Source: Rutstroemia sp. NJR-2017a BVV2 (lineage: Eukaryota > Ascomycota > Leotiomycetes > Helotiales > Rutstroemiaceae). From it: a stretch of DNA of 64,000 nucleotides. Of the stretch, positions 11,553-22,873 are shown in pieces. The position numbers and the translations under genes are program-made. How positions within the stretch are numbered: position 1 is the first letter of the stretch; the number at the start of each line of letters is the position of its first letter. Below the pieces are notes generated by a model that worked only from the letters and a program-made list of their open reading frames with translations, made no database searches and was not told the origin of the DNA. The stretch lies in assembly GCA_002946415.1 (NCBI GenBank), contig NJPS01000044.1, positions 620,001 to 684,000 on the forward strand, given 5' to 3'.

Positions 11553-14500
11553 TCACGGCAAACTCATCATCGGAATGACCTCACCGCGACCCTCAGGACT
11601 GTCCCTTCGCGTACGAATAAGCAACGACTCAATCATAGGAACCAATTGGACCATGCGGAACGGTTTCGACATGACCTCATCCTGTTCACTCATTAGCATC
11701 TAGATGCGAGAAAGGGGAGGGAAAATCATTACCATTCCAGCTTGCTTTGCGCTAGTAACTTGCTCGCTTCTTGCGTTTGCTGTAACGGCGATAACGGGTA
11801 CATGTCCTCGGACTTGACCCGAGGCTTCCATTTCTCGAATCTTGCGCACGCATGTAAGACCATCCATGATAGGCATTTCGATGTCGAGTAGGATTAAGGA
11901 TAATGATTGCTTAAGGTTAGCCTCCTGTTGCGCGCCGGGAGACAAGCCGGCCTGTAGTATTGTCAGTGACCATCATAAGTAACGGTTCTAGCTTGGCATA
12001 TCGAAAGAAAAGAAAAAGAAAAAGAAAAAGAAAAAGAAAAAGAAAAAGAAAAAGAAAAAGAAAAAGAAAAAGAAAAAGAAAAAGAAAAAGAAAAAAGAAA
12101 TTACCTCCAGAGCACTCTCCTGCTCTACCATTCCTTCACCATCGGAGCCATCGCCTGCCCAATAATCCGTTTTCATCAGGAAATCAATGGCCTCTTTTCC
12201 ATGATTCGCGACGTAGGCAGTGCACCCAAGCTTCTTGATTTGCGCTGTAAGAACCTTTTGATTGACAAGGTTATCTTCCACGATCAGTACGTGCCATGAA
12301 GTTGGCAAGAGGTAGGAAGGTTTTCGAATCGGTGAAGGAGCCGTCGTTTCCTCCTCTTCGAATCCATATGAACTTGGGTCGTTTGTATTGAGGAGACCTT
12401 CTGAGTGTAAGTCCAGCAATTTACTCAATGTAGTTTCCTCGTGATCTTTGATACTCTTGGGGACATTGGTGGCGAGTCGTGCATTACCTTCCAGATCTGA
12501 GCTCAGTTGTGACTCCACGTCTATTGAATTTGCCCGGTTAAGAGATCGTCTACATTTGATGTAAAACGAAAACGTGCTTCCCTTGCCAAATGTTGACGCT
12601 GCTCCAATCTCCCCACCCTGTAATTCGGCCAATTGTCGTGAAATGAATAACCCTAAACCTGAACCTCCATAATGGACGTGCGTACGAGGGGAAGCCTGGG
12701 TGAAGCGTGTGAAGAGGTTGCTTTTCTCAGCTGGTGTTAAACCACACCCGGTATCACGCACTTCAAATCGCAAGTATAGAACTTGGCCTGGACCCCATTC
12801 TTCTCCGGCTGTTATGTCATCTTTCGTGCTCTTCGTTGGAGATGGAAACCATTCAAAGTCCGGCAATCCTTCGATTTGGGATGGTGGATTCCGGTATGCG
12901 CTGATAGAGACGTTAATGGCTCGAGTCTTCTCGTTCTTTGTGAATTTGATGGCGTTCGTCATAAGGTTAATCAGAATCTGCGTTAGCCTGCTGGAATCGA
13001 GCATAACGCTATCGACTCTAAGCTTTGTAAACGAGGGCTTAATCTCAAGACTGAGCGCGATTGAATGCATCTGACATTCACCCGTGAACATTTTCAAGCC
13101 AAGCTTAACGACTTCTATCGGCTTCGTAGAAACAGGAGTAATCAGTAGAAGGTTGGAGTCCAGCCTTGAAATCGTCAAAATGTCATCCACAATGGATTTC
13201 TGATGTTGCGCGCAAAGCTGGATGGTCTCAGCTGCATCCACTCCTTCTTTGATTAATAGAGCTAGCTCCGGATCAAGATTGTCCTTAGTCGCTTTGTACT
13301 GCCTAAGGGATGAAGAAATTCCATCTGCACACTGCACGATAGCGCTCAATGGGTTCCGCATTTCATGACTGGTGATATCAATGAATGAGTTTTGTTGCCT
13401 TCGGGTTTTATCTGCTTCTCTCAGACGTCGATCTTGTAAGTCTTCAGCCCATTTAATCCTAGAAATATCCGTAGAGCCTAGCGTCGTGTCAGCTACTTTT
13501 CTTGGGCAATATCATCGACATTGGTAGACCGCAAGCGCCACACTCTTGCCGTCCCATTCAGGATTTGAGAGTAGGCCAAAACTTTTTATGTTTACTTCTA
13601 CCTTCCTCAACTCCACGGGAGAAGCAAGACCCAATTCTCATAGTGAATATATGTCACTCTGTGCCATCTTGCTTGGTAGGCGGGGCTCACCATGACACTT
13701 GTCAAGCTAGTATATGGCATGGCTATAGAACCTCAAATAAAAGATATCACTTACAGCCCATGACACTTTTGAGGCTCCCATCATCATCCAACTCAGGCGA
13801 AAACGTAGCCAACATCCATCGCTGTATGGTAAGAACACTCCCGGCAATATCTCCCACCCACGGATTCGACATCCGAAGCTCCATGGTAATCGGCAGGAGT
13901 TTTGTTGTTAACTCGACCCATTTGGCAGCGTATTTTTCCTTGTCTATGTCGTCTATGGCACCTGTATTTAGAAGAGGCAGATGCATCTGCCGTTTTTCCT
14001 TTGTGACACCTGCTATGAAAAACCACTGCTCGTTGGCATAGGTGAAAGCGCCGGATGGGTCTAAGATTGCTAAGCCACCAGGGGCGAGATCGCTGAAACG
14101 CTTGAAGTTCCGTTCGATTTCTCTAGCTTGGTTTCGCTGGTGCAGAAGCTGCTCAGAGAGTCTGTTCAAAAGCATATTAATAACTGACCTGCCAGATCAC
14201 CTCACCGACATCTCGGATTCGGTCAACAATGGGAGTACGGAAAACATACTCTACCCGCTGCTCCAACTCCCTTGCAAACTGTTTCTGAATACTAATATCC
14301 GTACAGTATCCCATAATACTTTTGATAACGCCATCCGATGAAAACTCATGCTGGTAACTTGCCAAGATCCAGTTATCAAACATGTCACCAGTGACAGGAT
14401 CATACCAAGGTTTCTTGAGCTGCAGTTCACCAGACCACGGTAAATTGTGAACCGTGAGTGTTTCCCAGCCCTTGATCATCGTTGGCAGACTACTCGGCGC

Positions 14501-16777
14501 AATCGTATCCATCCAAGACGACTTTGAAGCAGTGTCGCGCGGCAAACTTAGTATCTCATAATAGCGATCATTAGCTTCAAGCAAGGTGCCATCGCTGTCA
14601 AGTGAGAACATGCCAACGGGAGAAACCTCGGCAATGCGTTGCAGACGACTTCGTTGAAACGCCAGTTCTTCGGACAGCCGTCTGCGCTCAGCGTAAGCAA
14701 CCTCTGCAGCAGTATTACCACGCCGGATTTCATCCTGGAACAGAGTGACCGATGCTAGTGAAGTTGCCAACTGTCTGTTGAGGAGCCGTACAAACGATTC
14801 GTAGTCTTCATCAAACGGTCTTCGAGGGCTTATACCCACAACCAGGAAGCCGAGAACGTTCTCCCCATTCGTTGGTCGCAAGGGACATACAACCGCATCC
14901 TTGCACGGCTCGCCGTATCCTCGCCATTCATATCCGTGAGTTAAACCTGATGGTAACGTACTATCGGAGAGTGAAAAGCGAGTGGGTTGACGTGTTTTCA
15001 TCGCCTCTCTTAGTGCTGGGACGTATCCTCCAATGGATTTCTTCAGATCGAGTCTAGTTTGTGCGGACGTGTGTCCCTCCGGAATGCCTAGAGAACCTTC
15101 CAGCACAACTGATTTGAGACCCTGGGAGCTGTCCGAAGACGTGGAAGAAGCTTTTGAAGACCGGTCATCGCAGTCGCCATCATCTGCTACAGAGTATAGT
15201 AGCACGAATGGGAAATCAAATTCGTTATCGACAAGAGGTTCCATAACTGCTCCCCAGAAAGCCGACACGGAGGTAGCGAGGGCTGTTTCCTCACTAAGCC
15301 TAAGAAGCGTCTTTGTCCTTCGATCGTTTACTACCTCCTTGGTTGTTTCAAAGGGTGCGTTGTAGAGACCTAGTAGCTGGGCGCTGCCATCAGAATGCCA
15401 TATCGGGGTAATAGTCCAGGTCTACATCATCTCGCATTAGTGGCCAATTCACCATACAATGTGGAAGTAATAGCTTCGGCTACAGTCTCATAAATGGCAG
15501 CAAGAGCTACTCACATAAAAAGTTTCTTCAACAAAACCGCGACGTTCTATCGGCAGCCTGGATTGTCAATTGGTTAGTACTTTGTCACTCGATATCTCAT
15601 ATTCGCCACTACTATCTAGAATAGGTATGACACTAGGCCAAGCAGATATACACTAGTACTCACATTTGATTCGACATGGCCACTCCTATACCAGTCCTTC
15701 GGCATTCCTCGAATATTTCACCAACACTGTTTACAGCAATCAGTCCAGATTCTTCCCGAAGTATAGTCTCAGTACGGGCTTGACATAATCATCCCTCATT
15801 TAAACTTACTCATTCCAGATCTCTGCAAATGGACCTCTAAAACCAGTGCCCATCAAATAGGGGTGTTTCAGGCCAGCGACAGTATCGGCATAAGTTTTGT
15901 TGTACATAACCGTCAATTCCTCTCCCCAGAATATAGCGGCCGGATGACGATTAGCCATAAGCATATTTACGAGTTGGCGGAATTCCGGCGTCCAAGTGCT
16001 CATGTGTCCTAGAGGTGTCAAGGCCCAGTCGACCTTTCGAGCAAACAGGATGTGTTCAGACATATGGCCGATTGGATTTTCGACAGTCCAGTCCGGGGTT
16101 GGTTTATCAAGAATATCTTTGGTGTTCATTATATTATCCTGAGGTTCACCAGGTCGGCTGTATGTTGCTTGGGAGGCTTGGTAAGGCGCAACTGTCCTGT
16201 CCGAAAATGATGCACTGTGGCTTCTAGTATGCCCGTAGGTGCGAGGATGCTCAGTAGATGTGTCACTTAGAGCAGCATCAGCTTTGCTACCACATACAAG
16301 GACCCAACTTTGGCGTACTGGAAATCCAGACCAGGTGAATCCATTATATGTGATTGACTGATTTGAGAGCTGCTCAGCAGCTTGCTCTTGAGTAAAAGCT
16401 TTCACCAAAGAGCTAAAGCCAGCCGCGGCGGCTTCAGAACCGAAGTACACAGGGTTGGTCGCATCTTGACTATCAGTAATTGGTTGGATGTTCGATCGAA
16501 AAGAGCTATTCGCAAACAGTGGCCTGAAATCCTCTGTGAGAACCGACTCTATATCGAAAACGAGGGTTGGCCGGGGGTCGAAGTCAAGGAATTCGAGTAG
16601 CCCTATCTTAGTGATATCCAAATTTGCATCGTCCGCTGAAGGAAGTACCTCCGGATTTGTCGAGCCATCGTCATTCTTTTTGGAAGCCAAGTAGCCTTGT
16701 TCTTCAGAACTAGTCTGCGCAAATGTCGGAGAATCAGATGTCATGAGTTTTTGGGACTTGCTGGCTCTTCGGGACAT
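11553..16777 (-). CDS. Hybrid sensor histidine kinase with PAS/GAF-like sensors and a C-terminal receiver
   Basis: A cytosolic phosphorelay kinase on the minus strand. Exons read: 15810-16777, 15664-15726, 15515-15557, 15421 to about 14210, about 14150 to 13755, 13477-12105, 11951-11733 and 11681-11553. The junction near 14150-14210 is unresolved. The order is a PAS-like N-terminal sensor (WALTPLGHMSTWTPEFR, AIFWGEELTVMYN), a GAF-like stretch, and two PAS/PAC units ending in GYCTDIS and a second TDIS. These lead to an H-box ITSHEMRNPLSAI, then ATPase N-box (INLMTNAIKFT), G1 (DTGCGL) and G2 (GGSGLGLFISRQL). The receiver has HVLIVEDN, phospho-acceptor LLDIEMPIMDG and a conserved Lys in MSKPFR after splicing. 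No membrane segment was seen. The total is roughly 1,450 residues. The stimulus is unknown and I did not assign an HHK class. Confidence 0.9.
12005..12099. repeat. (AAAAAG)n microsatellite inside a histidine-kinase intron
   Basis: About 15 hexamers, nearly perfect, filling most of the 153-bp intron 11952-12104. On the coding (minus) strand it is a (CTTTTT)n polypyrimidine run starting just after the donor GTAATTTC. Translating through it gives a polyphenylalanine tail, which is not real protein. Confidence 0.95.
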
Positions 16778-18871
16778 CGGGTTATGGCTGTGTATTTGCT
16801 CAGAAGCTGCCCGAAGACCCTCGGCTTAAAGACCCTCAAAATGTTCGACCACCTTTTTGATATACCCGTGCGGAGATGGAAATAAAGGAGTAATACTCGT
16901 ACGGGGACGTCAATAGTGGCTCTTTGGTAAATATCTGTTTCGGAAAAAAAGGATTGCTAGCGCCCTAAAGCATCTTGTGGAGGCAATGATCTGAGGATGC
17001 AGAGCCGAGGAGGGTGAGATGTAAAATTGGGATGCGTGTATCGAGAAGCGTTGTGCCAAATGGGTTAATGATCGACGGTAAATATGGGAATTTGAAAATC
17101 TGCGAATGCGAATCTGCGATAGGCGATCCGATATCGATATCGATAGGAAGGAAGCGCGCGATGGCAGAGAAGATTTGACTATGAAAGGAACACAAAAGAG
17201 CGACTGTACGATGGTAGAGGTAGATGGCGGATATATGTGGTGGTTTTCGAGATTTCTGATTCTAGATGCAAATGCAGTCCCAATTCAGCAGCAACAACAT
17301 CCCAGCCCAAAATCGCGATCTGGGGAGAGTTTTGTGTATAGGCAGGCTTCTTCAAGGTTCTTCACGAATAGCCGACGCTGTTTATGAGAAGACCTTTCAG
17401 CATGATTGACGCCGTAGAGGAGAAGAAATGCGGGGTGGGAGGTTGACTGATGGAGAGAATTGAAGGTTACTGTAACCAGAATTCAACTCTCGGTCAATTG
17501 AGGAATCGCGAGAAGTGGGAGGAATGAACGCTGTCGCAGATCTGGTGCGGTACTGTGCGGTGCTGTGCGGTGCTGTGCAGAAGGAGAAAAGAGAAAGGAA
17601 AGAGAAGAGAAGAAGACGAAGAAGACGAAGAATACTTTCCGTACTGTGCTGTGGTGAAGTGAATTGAAATTTCGATCGGATCGGAATAATTTCACGATAG
17701 ATAGGATTTTCCAAATTCCATGTAAACAGTAAAAGCTTTCTTCCCCTCCGATTTGAAGACAACGCGCGCCCACCGAAGGGAGGAGTGGATCTAAGGTTAC
17801 CCCTGTTCGAATCGAGAGTAGTGGCTTGTAAATGAGTGGCACGGAAGTTCTAGACGGTTCTAATGAGGGGGGTGGTTGGTTGTCAGATATCTGCGACCCA
17901 GCTGGCTGTTCTGTCAAACTCGAAGACACCGTGAGAAACAAGGGACCACTCATAGCACTGGCGGACTGTGACGGCGGGCAGTTTCGGTAGTTGATAGCCC
18001 TAGCAGGTGAGACTCATCTTACCGTGTAACGAAAGGGTACACTACACTAGACTACGGATGAATGGCATTTGGCCACTCACCGGCGCTTGTCCATCTGTCG
18101 CGTAACTTGTCTATCAAAAAGCAGGCAGTGGCTCAGCAAAGGCACAAACGCGGTTCTCTGTGCGCGCGGTACTTGTACATACGGACCGAGCTCCGGAGAA
18201 GAAAACGGCAAATCGAGACGAGTGCCGAGAACTTCAGCTACAGCATCAGTGCTCCTATTCCTTTGCAAGCAGAGACACATTTCGCATGGAGAACGGAGAA
18301 CTAAGCAAAGGCCACCACAGATAAGTTGCTTCCGCTGCTCTCCGGTAGCATATACGACATGCTGATTGGCCGGATAAACCTGCACAAATTATTTGCCACA
18401 TTGATTGGCGGAAGCTGCACAGCTTTTCGCCATCGCTTTCTCATTGGCCAAAGCTATGCCCGCCCCTGATACCCCTCAATTAGCACGACGACGAGTAGCA
18501 CTTCTCTCATCTCCATACCAAGCGGTAATATCCAACATGTTATTAATCTCCAGCAGAATGTGAAGCAAGCCAGCAAATCTCCCCTATTGTAGAAATGGGG
18601 AACGCCGAAGGCACCAGTAGGCAGCCGTCCCTCGTCCCCGCATTCCTACGGCGCAGCACGTCACTGTACATATATATAGTAGATATGTGTCTGTGTTTAT
18701 AGCTAGAGCTGCGCCCACGTCTGAATGCTATATGTATAAACTTGATTTCATTGTTTTACTTTTCTTCGATATTTGATATTCCTGTTTACTGTCTTCTTCC
18801 CCAAATACAAATCACTAGACACTTCAACAACACAAGACAAGACTCCACGATATCCTCCCTTCACCGCCAAA
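16778..18871. promoter_or_regulatory. Divergent intergenic region of the histidine kinase and 2EXR-like gene
   Basis: About 2.1 kb between two divergent start codons, so it must hold both promoters. Visible features are a GGTACTGTGCGGTGCTGTGC tandem motif near 17548-17580 and a purine-rich patch at 17580-17635. No credible gene was seen. Confidence 0.5.
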
Positions 18872-20017
18872 ATGGTCAACATCCCCCGCATGTTCCTACG
18901 CTACCAGCAAAGTCCCGCCAACCACCTCGAATCCAGCGACTCCTCCGCCTACTCCTCCTCCACCACCTCCTCCCACCTCTCCCTCACCCCCATCCACGAA
19001 AAACCCACCCTCCCCCGCCGCCAACTCCTCTCCCCCTTCTATTCGGGCATCCTCCCCGCCGAAATCCGCACCCTCATCTTCACGTACGCACTAACCCCGA
19101 CCGCACACCCCATCATCCCCGCCTACGACCCCAACACCAACTTCTGCCGCCCCGGCGACACGCACCCCATCAAAGTGCACACCGCGCTGCTCTCCACCTG
19201 CCGCCGCATCTACCACGAAACATACCACCTCCCCGCTCATCTCTTCCCGCACCGCTTCTACTGTTTCCGCGAGCCCGCGGGTCTCTCCACAAGGCTCTTC
19301 AACAACCCCGATGCGTATTTCGCGCGTTTCCAGCCCTGGCAATGCGCACTCGTAACGCGGGTTACGTTTTCCACGCAGATGTTTTGGCTGGAGGATAGGT
19401 TCCCTTCGGTGTGCGCGAATAGATATTTGCAGCATGTGACGGAGCTGAAGATTGTGATCCGCAGAGGCGACTGGTGGTGGAATGAGAGGAATGAGAGGTT
19501 GGCGATTGATCCGTATAGAGGGAAGGGGCAAGACTTCGACGAGGTGCAGGATTATATGAGGAAGCCGGTGGGGGAGAGGAGCTGGCAGGAAAGGAGATGG
19601 GGCGCGGCGTTGGAGAGGTTGGGACGGTTGAGGGTGCTGGAGATGGAGTTTGAGACGAGTGAGGATAAGAGGGCGGAGTTGGAGAGGGTGGTGGAGTGGG
19701 CGAGGAGTTGGGAGTTTCCGATGGGGGAGAGAGGGGTGTTGAGTATGCGAAAGGTGGAGAGGAAAAGGAAGAGGGATCAGAGGGATATGGGGCCGGTGGA
19801 GTATGAGGAGGTCAGGAGTTGGGAGTGGAGGGGGAAGACGGTGCATTGGAGTGAGCAATGCCCATATTGTAGGTCTCACTCGTGCCGGAACTCGTTGGAG
19901 AAGTGTAGAGAGAAGAGTGAGTTGAAAAGGAGAGGGAAGGGTCCGATGTTATTGGTTAAGTGTTGTAAGTGGACATTGATGGCTGGGGAGCCAAAGGTCG
20001 TTGATGAAAAAGCTTAG
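18872..20017 (+). CDS. Fungal 2EXR/F-box-like protein of unknown function
   Basis: Single exon, 381 residues. The ATG at 18872 (CCAAAATGG context) is preferred over an in-frame upstream ATG at 18773, which would add a hydrophobic leader absent from such proteins. After a Ser-rich N-terminus, residues about 50-130 read LLSPFYSGILPAEIRTLIFTYAL and then ALLSTCRRIYHETY. This is the pattern of the 2EXR-type domain common in large ascomycete families: a leucine-rich F-box-like helix, then a Cys-Arg-x-Ile-Tyr-x-Glu helix. The C-terminus is Arg/Lys-rich with a Cys cluster (CPYCRSHSC). Codon use shifts from C-rich in the first half to AG-rich in the second, which creates long antisense frames. Function is unknown; a substrate-adaptor role would be inference. 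Confidence 0.75.
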   Translation: MVNIPRMFLRYQQSPANHLESSDSSAYSSSTTSSHLSLTPIHEKPTLPRRQLLSPFYSGILPAEIRTLIFTYALTPTAHPIIPAYDPNTNFCRPGDTHPIKVHTALLSTCRRIYHETYHLPAHLFPHRFYCFREPAGLSTRLFNNPDAYFARFQPWQCALVTRVTFSTQMFWLEDRFPSVCANRYLQHVTELKIVIRRGDWWWNERNERLAIDPYRGKGQDFDEVQDYMRKPVGERSWQERRWGAALERLGRLRVLEMEFETSEDKRAELERVVEWARSWEFPMGERGVLSMRKVERKRKRDQRDMGPVEYEEVRSWEWRGKTVHWSEQCPYCRSHSCRNSLEKCREKSELKRRGKGPMLLVKCCKWTLMAGEPKVVDEKA

Positions 20018-20359
20018 TTGAAGAGTGAGTGGGTGAAGTCATAGGTTCGGAGGTTCAAGATCCCGTGGGCACAATTGGAATGATCAGTTCATGGGGGACT
20101 GGTTTGAACTTTCTATACATCTTCATCGGCTATGGCGTTCAAGTAGACTAAGGAGGTTTCCTTTACGGTGTAGTTGGCTGATTTCCCATGGGCCATGGCG
20201 ATTTCAGATTCTCGTTTCATAAAGAATATTCTACTGGGGCTTCGGAGAGCTCACGGAATGCTAACACGTCAAAAATATGTACAAAGCATACTGCCTCTCC
20301 ATGCTCAATCTACAACTATTGACAATTTCAATACATAACTTTTCCACTCCTGAACGCTA
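20018..20359. other. Short convergent intergenic gap
   Basis: 342 bp between the ends of the 2EXR-like gene (+) and the exo-polygalacturonase (-). It presumably holds the 3' UTRs and polyadenylation sites. No other signal was seen. Confidence 0.5.
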
Positions 20360-21986
20360 TCACGAACAACCCGAACCCTTCATTCCCACTACTCCACCCA
20401 CCGCATTATACGCACACGTTCCAGTTGCATTCGTCGCAGTACTTGAAGACATCAGATCAGCTACATTCTCTCCTAAGCTGCACACGACGGTTTCGTGATG
20501 TGCTCTATTCATCATACCCAGGGGGCAGGGAAGGGGGAAACTTACGCATTCTGCGAATACGCCAAATGGATATCTTCAAATATAATATCATGACAAGGAT
20601 TCACTTTGCTGCAAGTTATACTCGCGGTTCGATTTCCCTTGGCTCCGTATTCGTAACCGGTGAAGTTCTTGAACAGGACATTTGAAACAAGCATCTTGGA
20701 TGTACCAGAATACGATCCATTGTCGCCTGAGTTCTGACTTATCGCCATTCCGATGTTTGCGCCTTCGATGTAGAAGTTTTCGAAAGTGATATTTTCTACG
20801 ATGCCCCTACTTAGTGTTAGTTTGAGATTTTGTGGTATAAAAATAAAGGAGCCTACCATCCGCCACCACGAGGTTGTCCAGCACTTTCATAAGAGGATTG
20901 CGGTACCAGTGCGCCGACCCAGGTTTTGATGTAAGCACCATTTCCCATGTCGAGGTTGTAGGTTAGAATATTGGCGTCTTTGACGGTTATGTTGACGGTA
21001 GACGAATCCTCAAGATACTGGCCGAGACTACCGATTGCGATACCGTTGCCACCATGGCATGTGATCTGTTATATCATCGTCAATATAATGATATTCTTCA
21101 TCGCGAGAAGATTATATACTTACATTCTGAACGAAGACGTTGTAGGATCGTGGTTTGATGGCTATGCAATCATCACCTCCTTGGTAGAACATGTTCGTCA
21201 ACTTGATATTGTTGGCATCCATTGTGTCGAATCCATCTGTATTCTGAACCCAGTTTGTTCCCCAGGGTGCGTTGAGGGCCGTTGAGTTGCAATTTATGTC
21301 ATCGAACCACATGTTGGTACCATTCATAATGTTCAAAGCCCACAACGGGGAATCCTTAACGAAGACTTGTACGAGTTAGCCAATGAACGCATGCGCTCGA
21401 GCAGTTCGCCACTTACAATGCTCGACAAATACTTCACTGGAGTTCCAGAAGACAAATGGCATAGGTCTTCCTGGTTGTGTCACCTTTTGCTCCGCATTAT
21501 ACCAAGCGTTTCCATTCCCATGAATACCACCACCACCAGATCCATCAATATGTATCCGATCTCCTGAGATAACAAATCCGGCATGATGGTTTTGGAAGAA
21601 AATTGGATAGGAATTATTACGCCAATATGTGAGATTATCCGACATCTAGACAAATTGTTTAGCATCACCGCAAGAGAGGGTCGAAGTGGGCAGCCTACAG
21701 TCCATATGCCTTCCCATTGGATGGTCACATCGTATAATACCGGATTCAGCCTTGTTGCGATCCAGTAATTCTGGCCTTTCGGAAACACAACTGTTCCACC
21801 ATGATTGCAGGCCTCGAATGCTTTCAGTATTTGAGGTGTATCGTCCGTCTGGTTACCTAAAGCTCGAACGGTGCAGGTCTTCCCATTCTTGTGTGGACTG
21901 ATGGGCACAACGTCGTGACCAGTTCCTTTGTGAGCAATTGCAAAGGAAGAGAGAAGTGCTGCTGCGATAGTAGTAGCGAACCGCAT
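20360..21986 (-). CDS. GH28 exo-polygalacturonase, secreted
   Basis: Secreted glycoside hydrolase family 28 enzyme that removes galacturonic acid from pectin chain ends. Six exons: 21699-21986, 21417-21645, 21124-21365, 20857-21065, 20546-20806 and 20360-20477. The five introns of 50-68 bp all restore frame, giving 448 residues. Residues 1-18 form a signal peptide (MRFATTIAAALLSSFAIA). Parallel beta-helix motifs are WRNNSYPIFFQNHH, catalytic NTDGFD, GGDDCIA, CHGGNGIAIGSLG and GAYIKTW. The last has Tyr where endo-PGs have Arg in RIK, a variant I associate with the exo-acting branch. The last exon, missed by simple ORF reading, encodes the terminal GTCAYNAVGGVVG and GSGCS. Several N-x-S/T glycosylation sites occur. 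XlnR control is possible but I saw no convincing site. Confidence 0.93.
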
Positions 21987-22873
21987 CTTGCCGCAAGGAA
22001 AAGCGGGCTCAGAAACTCGACTGCTGGAAGAAGTGAAATATATTCAGAAAACAAGCTTCCACAATTAACGCAATGCCTGGCTCTTATGATTTTCTGAAAG
22101 AGAACAGCTCAACTAAAAGCTAGAGGTAGACATAATGGAATTATATGAAAAAGAAGCTCTCTCGGCCAGAGCTTGTGCTACCTAGCTGGGTTGCCATGAC
22201 GGTACTTGGCAGCGCAATTACCATTCTTCCGTTGGGAATTGGACAGAGGGCAATATAGGCAAGACATTTCATTGGAGGTAAAATTGTTCAGGAACAAAAG
22301 ATCTTCGGCTCCCCGACTTCTCCAGGTTTGGAAGAGGGGTGATGCTGTTGATCATCGGTCTGGGGTAAAATAAATCTCTTGGTCTTCGGGCAATGATAAG
22401 CCGAATGTGGGGTAATGATCGTGGTAGATTGGCGTCATCTGATCACGGAGCTTAGCTTCAGATGGATGAGCTTTTGTCGTCTGCGGTGCAATACCTAGAT
22501 AATTAATGACTTGGATGAAGCTATTCAGAAATATCGAGAGTTGATAATCAAGAAGACGATTGAAAGAGGTGCGTTGACGATTTGTGAGTAGATGCAGAAT
22601 CGAATATTGAATTCAATATTCAATACATGCATCCAGAATCGAGATGTTCTTCTGTTCATCTGCCCCACCAAGAGTCTTAGAGCTCAATGAGATACTCTAA
22701 GCGTCATCTATTCTTTCCCGTTACAAGACATACTCTGTAGAGCAGCAAAACGTATAAGAGACAACTTCCGGAGAAATACCTCAGATTTTCTGTCGCAAGT
22801 CCACCAAATACAATTACTGCTATTCAAAATTGCTTCACGAGCCAGCTCCCGTCTTTTGCGTATTGCTCGCACG
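21987..22873. promoter_or_regulatory. Divergent promoter region of the exo-PG and FMN-binding protein genes
   Basis: 887 bp between divergent starts. It contains a perfect 20-bp palindrome (listed separately) about 250 bp upstream of the plus-strand start. No gene was seen. Confidence 0.55.
22602..22621. repeat. Perfect 20-bp palindrome centred on GAATTC
   Basis: GAATATTGAATTCAATATTC equals its own reverse complement over all 20 bases. It is bracketed by direct copies of CAGAATCGA at about 22595 and 22633. It could be a dimeric factor site or a cruciform. Confidence 0.9.

Noticed and set aside
11988..12105. Polyphenylalanine C-terminus of the histidine kinase frame
   Set aside because: It is translation through the (CTTTTT)n intron; splicing at GTAATT/CTACAG joins two conserved receiver segments.
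19091..19879. Long open frame on the minus strand, about 262 codons
   Set aside because: It mirrors the 2EXR-like gene on the plus strand. Its Pro/Leu/His-rich product reflects the GAG-rich codons of the true frame and has no motif.
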